Of a stretch of DNA of 56,004 nt, positions 1 through 8,687 are shown piece after piece. The stretch covers positions 1 through 56,004 of the forward strand of contig VBKF01000161.1 in assembly GCA_005888095.1 (NCBI GenBank), in the 5' to 3' direction. Position 1 is the stretch's first letter; every line of letters starts with the position of its first letter. The stretch comes from Deltaproteobacteria bacterium (lineage in GTDB: Bacteria > Desulfobacterota > Binatia > DP-6). The notes beneath the pieces were generated by a model. It did not search any database. It saw nothing but the letters and a program-made list of their open reading frames with translations, and had not been told where the DNA came from. The translations under genes and the position numbers were made by a program.

Positions 1-2090
<2,090 letters not shown>

Positions 2091-2247
2091 CGGGATCTCC
2101 TTCGTCCGTCGGCGCCCCGGCCGCCCGAGGCACCAACGTCGGGTCAGATTAGCCGTTCTCACCCGTCGTTCAAATGCCCGCCAGCCCGGGCGTCATGTCT
2201 CTGGCACCGCAAACGCCACCCGGGCGCGTCTCGACGTGACGATTTGG

Positions 2248-2263
2248 TGGCACGACCGTTGCT
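2248..2263 (+). promoter_or_regulatory. Sigma-54 (-24/-12) promoter, full consensus match
   Basis: TGGCACGACCGTTGCT fits TGGCACG-N4-TTGCW at every fixed position, with the required GG (2249-2250) and GC (2261-2262) ten bases apart. It points into the small gene starting near 2277. Transcription would begin around 2274-2276, so that message would be almost leaderless. Confidence 0.6.
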
Positions 2264-2276
2264 GCCGCCTTCGCCC

Positions 2277-2699
2277 GTGTTCGCAAAGCCCGACGACTGG
2301 CAGCCGCTGACCCCGGAAGTCATTGCCGCCCTGCCCGAATCTCCCGCCGTGTTCGAGGTGTCAAACCTCGTGCGGTCCGTCCTCTACATCGACCGGGCAC
2401 ATGGCAAGCTGCGCGAGCGGCTGACGAGCCTCTGGCAGGACACGGCGAAGCTCCCCGTACGTCCGGGCGGTCACTATTTCCGCTACGAGCTCACCGCCCG
2501 TGAGGACGAGGCGCTCCAGAAACGCCTGGCAGCGTATCGCAAACACCACCGCGAAGCGCTGCCGCCGATCAACCACGAGGCCGAGCGGCAGATGCGTGCA
2601 GCGCCGCCCCCGAAGCGCGACGCCGAAAAGCGGCCGCGCCTGGTCGAGCGGCCTGCCGCCGACGCCGTTATCTTTTCGACTGTCCCGGCACAGGCCTGA
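2277..2699 (+). CDS. Small protein with a degenerate GIY-YIG-like fold (DUF7508-like)
   Basis: A 140-residue protein, not firmly recognised. Residues about 20-100 follow the layout of a GIY-YIG domain: LPESPAVFEV, a beta strand with LYIDRAHGKLRERL, and a final helix ending in LPPIN. The signature tyrosine and glycine positions are altered (AVF for GIY, YID for YIG). This suggests a non-catalytic or divergent member, as in DUF7508-type proteins. The basic tail has no membrane segment. The GTG at 2277 is chosen because it lies just downstream of the sigma-54 promoter; no ribosome site is visible, and GTG 2247 or TTG 2244 are alternatives. The longer open frame extending upstream is antisense to mcmA and was discarded. 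Confidence 0.55.
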   Translation: MFAKPDDWQPLTPEVIAALPESPAVFEVSNLVRSVLYIDRAHGKLRERLTSLWQDTAKLPVRPGGHYFRYELTAREDEALQKRLAAYRKHHREALPPINHEAERQMRAAPPPKRDAEKRPRLVERPAADAVIFSTVPAQA

Positions 2700-2718
2700 A
2701 CGGACCGCCCACGCGGCC

Positions 2719-2736
2719 GGGTCAGGCTCCTGACCC
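2719..2736. terminator. Hairpin between two convergent genes
   Basis: GGGTCAG-GCTC-CTGACCC forms a perfect 7-bp stem with a 4-nt loop, in the 59 bp between the stop at 2699 and the convergent HTH remnant ending at 2759. There is no U-tract. A second perfect palindrome, AGGGTTCGAACCCT, follows at 2746-2759. A bidirectional terminator or a REP-like element are both possible. Confidence 0.4.
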
Positions 2737-2758
2737 GCTCGACGTAGGGTTCGAACCC

Positions 2759-2872
2759 TCAGTCCAGGCCCCAGCGCTTTCGCTTGCGCCACAGGGTCGT
2801 CGAGTTGATCCCCAGGCGCGTGGCGGCTTCCTCGAGCGTCGCCGACTCGGCCAGGACCCGTTGTCGATGGCG
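2759..2872 (-). pseudogene. Remnant: C-terminal Fis-type HTH of an NtrC-family (sigma-54) response regulator
   Basis: The last 37 codons before the TGA encode a complete Fis-like helix-turn-helix (ATLEEAATRLGINSTTLWRK, then RKRWGLD). By eye, 27 of 37 residues match the end of the intact regulator at 10513-11853. Upstream the frame stays open to about 3094 but is arginine/proline-rich filler: there is no receiver, no AAA+ domain and no GAFTGA. I read it as the surviving 3' end of a deleted activator gene. A short independent HTH protein is possible but has no obvious start. Confidence 0.6.
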
Positions 2873-3025
2873 GGCGAACTGGGGCTTGGGCCCACCTGGC
2901 GGCGCCCGACATCGAGGCCCACCCACCCTGCCGAAGGCCCGGCGCACGAACCGGACGACCACCGTACGGTGCCGACCGACCGATAGGCGGATGTCGCTCC
3001 CGGTCGTCGGCCGGTATATCGAACC

Positions 3026-3343
3026 ATGGCGACTCTCGCCGTATTGGCTCTTGCCGCCCTCCTCGAGATCGGAGGGGATGCCGCGATCCGCCACGGTTTG
3101 CTACGATCCGGATGGCCGTGGCTGGCGCTCGGCGGAGCTACCTTGGTGGCCTACGGGCTCGTCGTGAACGCGAACCGGGCATTGGACTTCGGCCGGCTCA
3201 TGGGACTCTACATCGCGGTGTTCTTCGTCGTGAGCCAGTTCCTGAGTTTCGTGTTCTTCGACGAACGGCCGCCTCCGAGTCTCACCCTTGGGGGCGTGCT
3301 CATCGTGTCCGGCGGCATCGTGATCCACCTCGGCGCGCGGTAG
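3026..3343 (+). CDS. Small four-helix membrane protein of SMR/EamA type
   Basis: A 105-residue, almost wholly hydrophobic protein with four predicted membrane helices. The first helix contains LEIGGD, which resembles the region around the essential Glu14 of small multidrug resistance transporters (AEVIGT in EmrE). The last helix (LTLGGVLIVSGGIVI) has the glycine pattern of the dimerising SMR helix 4. The middle helices deviate (LYIAVFFVVSQF in place of the usual AIWSGLG), so substrate and even transport are uncertain. There is no ribosome site. A TATATC -10-like hexamer 8 nt before the ATG suggests a leaderless mRNA. Its 3' end faces uppP. Confidence 0.6.
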   Translation: MATLAVLALAALLEIGGDAAIRHGLLRSGWPWLALGGATLVAYGLVVNANRALDFGRLMGLYIAVFFVVSQFLSFVFFDERPPPSLTLGGVLIVSGGIVIHLGAR

Positions 3344-3360
3344 GCCCTTTCGCGCGCCGC

Positions 3361-4212
3361 TCAGCCAACGCTGACGGCGCCCGTGACGAGCAGCACGGCG
3401 AGGACCGCCGCGAGCGCGAGCCGGTACCAGCCGAACGGCGCCAGCCCGTGGCGGGTGAGGAAGGACACCAGCCAGCGCACGGCGAGCGCGGCGGCAACCG
3501 TCGCCACGGCGAATCCGAGCACGATCGGCAGGATGCCGAGCTGCTGGAACATCGACGGGCCGCCACCCTGGGCCGCGTGCCGCAGGTTGCCGGCGAGGTC
3601 GTGCACGCAGGCCGCGCCCAGCGTCGGCAGCCCGAGCAGGAAGGAAAACTCCGCCGCCGCCACGGCGCTCAGCCCGAGCAGCATGCCTCCCCCGATCGTC
3701 ACCATCGAGCGCGACGTGCCCGGCCAGAGCGCGAGCGTCTGAAAGAGCCCGATGCCGAGCGCCGTCCGCCAGGAGATCGCCGCCACGTCGTCGCGTCCGC
3801 GGAGGCTCCGCCGGCCGAGCCAGATCATCCACAACCCGCCCGCCGCCAGCGCCGCGAGCACGGGCCAGTCGCTGAACAGGGTCGATTTGATGGCCTTGCT
3901 GAGCAGCACGCCGGCCACCGCCGCGGGGACGAAGGCGAGCGCAAGATTGCCGGCCAGCCGCAAGCCGCCGGCATCGCGTCCGAGGAGGCCCCGCACCATC
4001 TGCGCGACGCGGGACCGATAGAGGCCGAGGACGGCCAGGATGGCGCCGCCCTGGACGACGACGAGGTAGGCGTCGAGCGCGTCCTTCGTCTCCGGCCGAT
4101 CCAGGTGCAGGAGCGACGAGGTGAGGATCAGATGCCCCGTCGAGCTGACCGGGAGGTACTCGGTGATGCCCTCCACCAACCCCAGCACGACCGCCTGCCA
4201 CCACGTGAGCAT
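3361..4212 (-). CDS. uppP: Undecaprenyl-diphosphatase UppP (BacA)
   Basis: Inner-membrane enzyme that dephosphorylates undecaprenyl pyrophosphate to recycle the lipid carrier for peptidoglycan and other surface polymers; extra copies give bacitracin resistance. The 283 residues match the family length. Both signature motifs are present: EGITEYLPVSSTGH (residues 14-27, catalytic glutamates 14 and 18) and PGTSRSM with its essential serine and arginine. The other hydrophobic stretches give about eight helices. The start at 4212 follows GGAGGAGGG by 5 nt; a longer frame to 4299 lacks a ribosome site. Confidence 0.95.
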   Translation of the reverse strand: MLTWWQAVVLGLVEGITEYLPVSSTGHLILTSSLLHLDRPETKDALDAYLVVVQGGAILAVLGLYRSRVAQMVRGLLGRDAGGLRLAGNLALAFVPAAVAGVLLSKAIKSTLFSDWPVLAALAAGGLWMIWLGRRSLRGRDDVAAISWRTALGIGLFQTLALWPGTSRSMVTIGGGMLLGLSAVAAAEFSFLLGLPTLGAACVHDLAGNLRHAAQGGGPSMFQQLGILPIVLGFAVATVAAALAVRWLVSFLTRHGLAPFGWYRLALAAVLAVLLVTGAVSVG

Positions 4213-4610
4213 GTCGCCCTCCTCCCCCCGCGCGAACATACCCGCAGCACGCACCAGGTGCCACTGCAGTGGGGAGATCGCGCCTGCCGCAATCTGCAAG
4301 GCAGCATTGCGAACTGCACGACGAGCGCGCTCGGCTCGGCTGAAAATTCACACCCTCGGTCCGCCACGGAACGCGGCACGAGCCCTGCAGGAACGCCTGC
4401 GTGACGCAGGGCGAAGAGAGCGCTGGCCTGTTGGCCTGGCTCGGCCTGATCGGCGGCTACGCGTGGACCGTCAGGTCTCTCGCGCGGGTGCGCCGCAGGC
4501 CAGCGGCCGGCGACGTCGCCACCGCGCGGGGGCTGCGCCTGATCGCAGCGGCGTCGCCTCGCGCGCCGCAGCCGCCGGCCGCTCGCCAGCCGGCATCGGG
4601 GAGGGTGCAG
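4213..4610. other. Divergent intergenic region with a possible small membrane ORF
   Basis: This 398-bp gap separates uppP from the EIIA gene. It holds an AT-richer patch (GAAAATTCACAC, about 4340) and an inverted repeat GCCCTGC...GCAGGGC (4382-4412). A GTG-started open frame from 4401 runs in phase into the EIIA gene. Its first 35 codons encode one hydrophobic helix (LLAWLGLIGGYAW) followed by basic residues. It could be a short single-span protein, or an N-terminal membrane anchor for a long EIIA form. The strong ribosome site at the downstream ATG argues for the short form. Confidence 0.3.
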
Positions 4611-5093
4611 ATGAGGATCACGGACCTGCTCACGAAAGAGCTCGTGCTTCCCGCGCTCGACGCGCGCGGGAGCGACGAGGTGATCGAGACGCTAGGGATG
4701 CGCGTGGCCGCCCAGCATCGCGACATCGAACGCGATCGCCTGGTGCAGGCGCTGCGCGAGCGGGAGCGGCAGGTTACGACCGCGCTGGGCGATGGCGTGG
4801 CGATTCCCCACGCGAGGCTGGCGGGCCTCGAGCGTACCGTCGCGGCGTTCGCGCGCAGCAGGACCGGCATTCAGTGGGAGTCCGTCGACGGCAAGCCGAC
4901 ACACCTGGTCTTCCTGCTGGCCGGGCCGGCCGACCTGCCGGGAGCCTATCTGAAGGTGCTCGCCGGCGTGTCCCGGCTCCTGAGCGACGAGCGCTGCCGT
5001 GCCCGGCTCATGGAAGCCGAGAGCGAGACCGAGCTGCTCCTCGTCCTGCGCGACGAGGAGGCTCGCGGCCACCGCGCCGTCCGCGCCGCATAA
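4611..5093 (+). CDS. PTS EIIA domain protein (PtsN / fructose-type EIIA)
   Basis: A 160-residue single-domain EIIA of the mannitol-fructose/nitrogen PTS fold. The phosphorylatable histidine is in GVAIPHARLAG (His67), in the position of His73 in E. coli PtsN. It begins MRITDLLTKELVLPAL, typical of PtsN-type proteins, and ends in the expected helical region. The ATG at 4611 follows GGGAGG. It lies 12 nt upstream of an APC permease with a Usp-like tail, so it is probably co-transcribed and more likely regulates that transporter than carries sugar. No EIIB, EIIC or HPr gene is nearby; the phosphodonor must be encoded elsewhere. Confidence 0.85.
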   Translation: MRITDLLTKELVLPALDARGSDEVIETLGMRVAAQHRDIERDRLVQALRERERQVTTALGDGVAIPHARLAGLERTVAAFARSRTGIQWESVDGKPTHLVFLLAGPADLPGAYLKVLAGVSRLLSDERCRARLMEAESETELLLVLRDEEARGHRAVRAA

Positions 5094-5105
5094 CCCGCCT
5101 CCATC

Positions 5106-7112
5106 GTGGCCACCCCCGAATCGAAAGCCCCGGCGCCGTCCGGGCCACGGCCCCAGGTCATCGTCGTCACGACGGCGATGCTCGTCTTCATCTCCTACTG
5201 GCGCGCGGCCGCGATCGTCCTCTGCGACATGGCGTCGACGGTGTACTACATCGGCGGCATCGTCGAGCAGGCGATCGGCAAGGCGGCGCCCTGGTACATC
5301 GGGGCCGTCATGCTCTTCGCGTACGCGGTGCGCGGCGTCTACATCGAGTCCTGCGCGATGTTCGTCCGCGGCGGCGTCTACCGCGTCGTCAAGGAGGCGA
5401 TGGGCGGGACGCTCGCCAAGCTCTCGGTCTCGGCCCTCATGTTCGACTACGTGCTGACCGGCCCGATCAGCGGCGTGTCGGCCGGGCAGTACATCGTCGG
5501 GCTCGCCAACGAGCTGCTCCACGTCGTCCACCTGCCGATCGCGATCCCGTCCGCCGCCGGGTCGGCCGCCATCGCCGTCGGCATCACGCTCTACTTCTGG
5601 CACCAGAACATCCTCGGCATCGAGGAGTCGAGCGACAAGGCGATGAAGATCATGGGCGTCACCACGGTGATGGTCGTCGTGATGATGCTCTGGTGCGGCG
5701 CGACGCTGTGGACCCGCGGGGCGACGCTGCCGCCCTTCGACCTCCACTTCAGCAACGAGGCCCTCGGCTGGCTCGGCGGCACGGGCTGGGAGAAGAAGAT
5801 CGGGGCGCTCGGCATCCTCATCGCCTTCGGCCACTCGATCCTCGCGATGAGCGGCGAGGAGTCGCTCGCCCAGGTGAACCGGGAGATCGCCTACCCCAAG
5901 GTGCCGAACCTCATCCGTGCAGGCTTCATCATCTTCCTCTTCAGCATGCTGACGACGGGGCTTATCTCGTTCTTTGCGGTGCTGATCATCCCGGACGACG
6001 TCCGCATGAGCGCCTACAGCGACAACCTGGTCGGCGGCCTCGCGATGTACGTGGTCGGCCCGCTGTCGGTGCGTCTCGTGCTGCGTGCCTTCGTGGTCGT
6101 GGTCGGCTTCCTCATTCTGGCGGGAGCGGTGAACACCGCGATCGTCGGCTCGAACGGCGTGCTCAACCGCGTGGCCGAGGACGGCGTCCTGGCCGACTGG
6201 TTCCGGCTCCCGCACCGGCGCTACGGGACCACGCACCGGATCATCAACATGGTCGTCGGGCTGCAGATCTTCACGATCGTCGCGAGCCGCGGCAACGTCT
6301 ACGCGCTCGGCGAAGCCTACGCGTTCGGTGTGGTGTGGAGCTTCGTGTTCAAGGCGCTCTCCATGGTGATGCTGCGCTTCAAGGACCGACGGCCCCGGGA
6401 GTGGCGCGTGCCGCTGAACGTTCGGGTGGGACGGTGGGAGCTCCCGGTCGGGCTGACGCTCATCTTCCTCGTGCTCCTCGCGACGGCCCTGGTGAACCTG
6501 GTCACGAAGAAGGTGGCCACGCAGTGGGGCGTCGCCTTCACGATCGTGTTCTTCGTCATCTTCTGGATCTCGGAGCACGTCCGGCGCCGGAACAGCGGCG
6601 CCGTCCAGCACCTCGAGAAATTCAACGTCCGCTACACGCCCGAGCTCGAGCCCGAGATCGTCGGGGTGCGACCGGGGTGCAAGGTCGTCCCGGTGCGTGA
6701 CCCGAAGAACCTGCAGCACCTCGACCGGGCGCTCCAGGACGCCGAGACCGAGGACGCCGACGTCGTCGTGCCGACCGTGAAGGTCGAGCGCGAGCTGGTG
6801 GCCACCGGAACCAACCCGAACTTCACGCCCGACGAGCAGGCGATCTTCACGGCGGTCGTGGACCTCGCCGAGAAGCACGGCAAGACGGTGGTCCCGCTCG
6901 TGCTCACGTCGAACGACGTCTACTTCGCGATCGCCCGCACGGCGCAGGAGCTCGGCGCCCGCGAGGTCATCCTCGGCCGCTCCGGCAAGCTTGCCCCCGA
7001 CGTCCAGGCGGAAGCGTTCGCGATCCGGTGGGGCGCGGTCGAGCCCAACCCGGACCGGGAGGTCAAGGTCCGCATCGTCTCGAGCCGCGAAGACCTGCGC
7101 TTCGCGGTCTGA
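5106..7112 (+). CDS. APC-superfamily amino acid permease with C-terminal Usp-like domain
   Basis: A 668-residue transporter. Residues about 20-500 hold roughly twelve hydrophobic helices of the amino acid-polyamine-organocation fold, with a broken first helix region and a glycine-rich GPISGVSAGQYIVG segment. Residues about 520-668 form a soluble alpha/beta domain resembling a universal stress protein, with repeated ADVVVPTV and REVILGRSGKLAP strands and loops that might bind nucleotide. GTG start, no clear ribosome site, 12 nt after the EIIA stop, which suggests translational coupling. The pairing implies that phosphorylation state or nucleotide levels gate uptake. The substrate cannot be read from the sequence. 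Confidence 0.8.
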   Translation: MATPESKAPAPSGPRPQVIVVTTAMLVFISYWRAAAIVLCDMASTVYYIGGIVEQAIGKAAPWYIGAVMLFAYAVRGVYIESCAMFVRGGVYRVVKEAMGGTLAKLSVSALMFDYVLTGPISGVSAGQYIVGLANELLHVVHLPIAIPSAAGSAAIAVGITLYFWHQNILGIEESSDKAMKIMGVTTVMVVVMMLWCGATLWTRGATLPPFDLHFSNEALGWLGGTGWEKKIGALGILIAFGHSILAMSGEESLAQVNREIAYPKVPNLIRAGFIIFLFSMLTTGLISFFAVLIIPDDVRMSAYSDNLVGGLAMYVVGPLSVRLVLRAFVVVVGFLILAGAVNTAIVGSNGVLNRVAEDGVLADWFRLPHRRYGTTHRIINMVVGLQIFTIVASRGNVYALGEAYAFGVVWSFVFKALSMVMLRFKDRRPREWRVPLNVRVGRWELPVGLTLIFLVLLATALVNLVTKKVATQWGVAFTIVFFVIFWISEHVRRRNSGAVQHLEKFNVRYTPELEPEIVGVRPGCKVVPVRDPKNLQHLDRALQDAETEDADVVVPTVKVERELVATGTNPNFTPDEQAIFTAVVDLAEKHGKTVVPLVLTSNDVYFAIARTAQELGAREVILGRSGKLAPDVQAEAFAIRWGAVEPNPDREVKVRIVSSREDLRFAV

Positions 7113-7134
7113 CGCCGCCACGGTGGAGCCTGCG

Positions 7135-7163
7135 TTGACATGCCCCGGCGGGCGGCGTAGCCG
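7135..7163 (+). promoter_or_regulatory. Candidate sigma-70-type promoter
   Basis: TTGACA (7135-7140), a 17-bp spacer and TAGCCG (7158-7163) lie just after the permease stop. The same architecture with TAGCCT occurs before the IclR gene at 44712. It would transcribe the remnant at 7221-7442 and possibly the F420-type oxidoreductase. The -10 match is weak. Confidence 0.35.
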
Positions 7164-7220
7164 GAAATTGGAAGCGCGAACCCGGAGCACGGGGAGAGAC
7201 TGGATGGACGACCCGAGTAG

Positions 7221-7442
7221 CGGACCAAGACCCGTGCGCCGGGACCGGCGGGATGCCGCCCCGCAGCTGAGGCGCGAGCCCCCGAGGGCGGCCTCTCCCT
7301 TTCCTGGCGCACCTCAGGCACCGGCGTCTTCAACACCGTGGACTACCAGTTCATCGCCGATCCCGGCGACAACGCCGCCCGTGGTCCGGTGTCGGTCGTC
7401 TCCCTCCGGCTCCACGTACAACAGGTCGCCGGACACGACTGA
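7221..7442 (+). pseudogene. Possible gene remnant (unidentified C-terminal fragment)
   Basis: Within the 412-bp gap before the oxidoreductase, one frame stays open for 73 codons after a TAG and ends in TGA. It has no start codon. Its second half reads like real protein (SLSWRTSGTGVFNTVDYQF, then VSVVSLRLHVQQ), with alternating hydrophobic residues as in a terminal beta strand. I do not recognise the family. Nothing else supportable is visible in this gap. Confidence 0.25.
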
Positions 7443-7524
7443 GGTGCCGCACAGCCGGCGGCGGTCGCGGGTCGTCGTTCGCCGAGGCTAGAAATCCCCC
7501 GCGGAGCCGAGGTAGTGAGACGAC

Positions 7525-8403
7525 ATGGATCTCGGACGGGTCGGCCTCTGGCATTTCCTCGACGTCTTCCCGGCGTCGATCGCGCGTGCGGCGGCGCGCG
7601 AGATCGAGCACCTCGGCTTCAAGGCCCTCTGGATTCCCGAGGCGCTCGGTCGGGAGGCATTCACGCACGCCGGGTTTCTGCTCGGCGCAACGGAGCGGCT
7701 CATCGTCGCGACCGGGATCGCGAACGTGTGGGCACGCGACGCCATGGCGATGGCGGCGGCGCAGAAGACGCTCGCCGAGGCATACCCCGGCCGCTTCCTT
7801 CTCGGCATCGGCGTGTCGCACGCGCCGCTCGTCGCGGGCATGCGCGGGCACGACTACGCGCAACCGCTCGCCTACCTCCGCCGCTACCTCGACGCCATGG
7901 ACGCCGCGCCGTACATGGCCGCCGCGCCTGCCGAGCCGCCGCCGCGGGTGCTGGCGGCGCTCCATCCGAAGAGCCTCGCCCTCGCTCGTGAGCGCGCGTG
8001 GGGCTCCCACCCGTACTTCGTCCCGCCCGAGCACACGGCGCGGGCGCGCCGGGCGCTCGGCCCGGGGAAGCTCCTCGCGCCCGAGCAGATGGTCTGCCTC
8101 GAGCGGGACCCGCCCACCGCGCGGGCCATCGCCCGCCAGGCGATGCGGATCTACCTCGGGCTACCGAACTACGTTCGCAACCTGCTCTCGCTCGGCTTCA
8201 CCGCCGACGACATCGCGAACGGCGGGAGCGATCGCCTCGTCGACGCAATCGTCGCGTGGGGGGGCATCGAGGCGATCGCGGCGCGTGTCAAGGCGCACCA
8301 CGATGCCGGTGCGGATCATGTCTGCCTGCAAGTGCTGCGTGCGAACCCCAATGAGCTGCCGCGCGAGGAGTGGCGGGAGCTCGCCGCAGCCCTGCTGCGG
8401 TAG
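7525..8403 (+). CDS. Luciferase-like (LLM) F420-dependent oxidoreductase, MSMEG_4141-like
   Basis: A 292-residue TIM-barrel flavin/F420 oxidoreductase of the bacterial-luciferase superfamily. The opening VGLWHFLDVFP, the strand FKALWIPEALGRE, the ATGIANVWARDAMAMA segment and the GRFLLGIGVSH motif match the TIGR03620-type LLM subfamily, known mostly from actinobacteria and soil MAGs. The C-terminal barrel strand DHVCLQVL is also typical. The ATG follows a purine-rich GGTAGTGAGA. The substrate is unknown and no partner gene is adjacent. F420 use is inferred from the family; F420-biosynthesis genes are not in the window. Confidence 0.82.
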   Translation: MDLGRVGLWHFLDVFPASIARAAAREIEHLGFKALWIPEALGREAFTHAGFLLGATERLIVATGIANVWARDAMAMAAAQKTLAEAYPGRFLLGIGVSHAPLVAGMRGHDYAQPLAYLRRYLDAMDAAPYMAAAPAEPPPRVLAALHPKSLALARERAWGSHPYFVPPEHTARARRALGPGKLLAPEQMVCLERDPPTARAIARQAMRIYLGLPNYVRNLLSLGFTADDIANGGSDRLVDAIVAWGGIEAIAARVKAHHDAGADHVCLQVLRANPNELPREEWRELAAALLR

Positions 8404-8409
8404 CGGCGC

Positions 8410-8589
8410 CTACGAGGCCCCTCTGTGGCCTGAGTCGATCGCGCCCCTGGTGGCGCCGCGCCACCCGAGCGCGACACGGCTCCGCCGGCGCGCCGGGTCA
8501 TGCGGGCCCTGCCACCACGCCAGTCGGCCAAGCGACCGGACGCTCAGCGCGTAGCCGAGCGCGACCGCGGCGTACGCGAGGATGGCCAT
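8410..8589 (-). CDS. Putative single-span small membrane protein
   Basis: A 59-residue ORF convergent with the oxidoreductase gene, stops 6 nt apart. It starts MAILAYAAVALGYALSVRS, a single hydrophobic helix followed by a basic tail, a CcmD-like layout. The GYALSVRSLGRL stretch resembles GYAWTVRSLARV in the 4401 frame. A sigma-54-like element (8601-8616) points into it and would make a leaderless message; no ribosome site is seen. Too short for a confident call. Confidence 0.35.
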   Translation of the reverse strand: MAILAYAAVALGYALSVRSLGRLAWWQGPHDPARRRSRVALGWRGATRGAIDSGHRGAS

Positions 8590-8600
8590 GCGAGCCGCCG

Positions 8601-8616
8601 AGCATCGGCCGTGCCA
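8601..8616 (-). promoter_or_regulatory. Sigma-54-like -24/-12 element (one mismatch)
   Basis: On the minus strand TGGCACGGCCGATGCT keeps GG-N10-GC and the full -24 box, with A for T at the first base of the -12 box. It points to the small ORF starting at 8589 and lies between that ORF and the histidine kinase gene. Confidence 0.35.
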
Positions 8617-8666
8617 CCGCAAGCGGCTCGCCAATTCGAATCCCACCTCACGGGTCCTTTGCAGAC

Positions 8667-8685
8667 TGCACGAATCGGCCGTGCA
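8667..8685. promoter_or_regulatory. Inverted repeat upstream of the histidine kinase gene
   Basis: TGCACG-N7-CGTGCA ends 2 nt before the ATG at 8688. It could be an operator or a hairpin covering the start of translation. No known regulator consensus is recognised. Confidence 0.3.
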
Positions 8686-8687
8686 AG

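Noticed and set aside
2746-2759. AGGGTTCGAACCCT, which resembles a tRNA T-arm
   Set aside because: No acceptor, D or anticodon arm can be placed on either strand at the right distance; kept only as a palindrome near a terminator.
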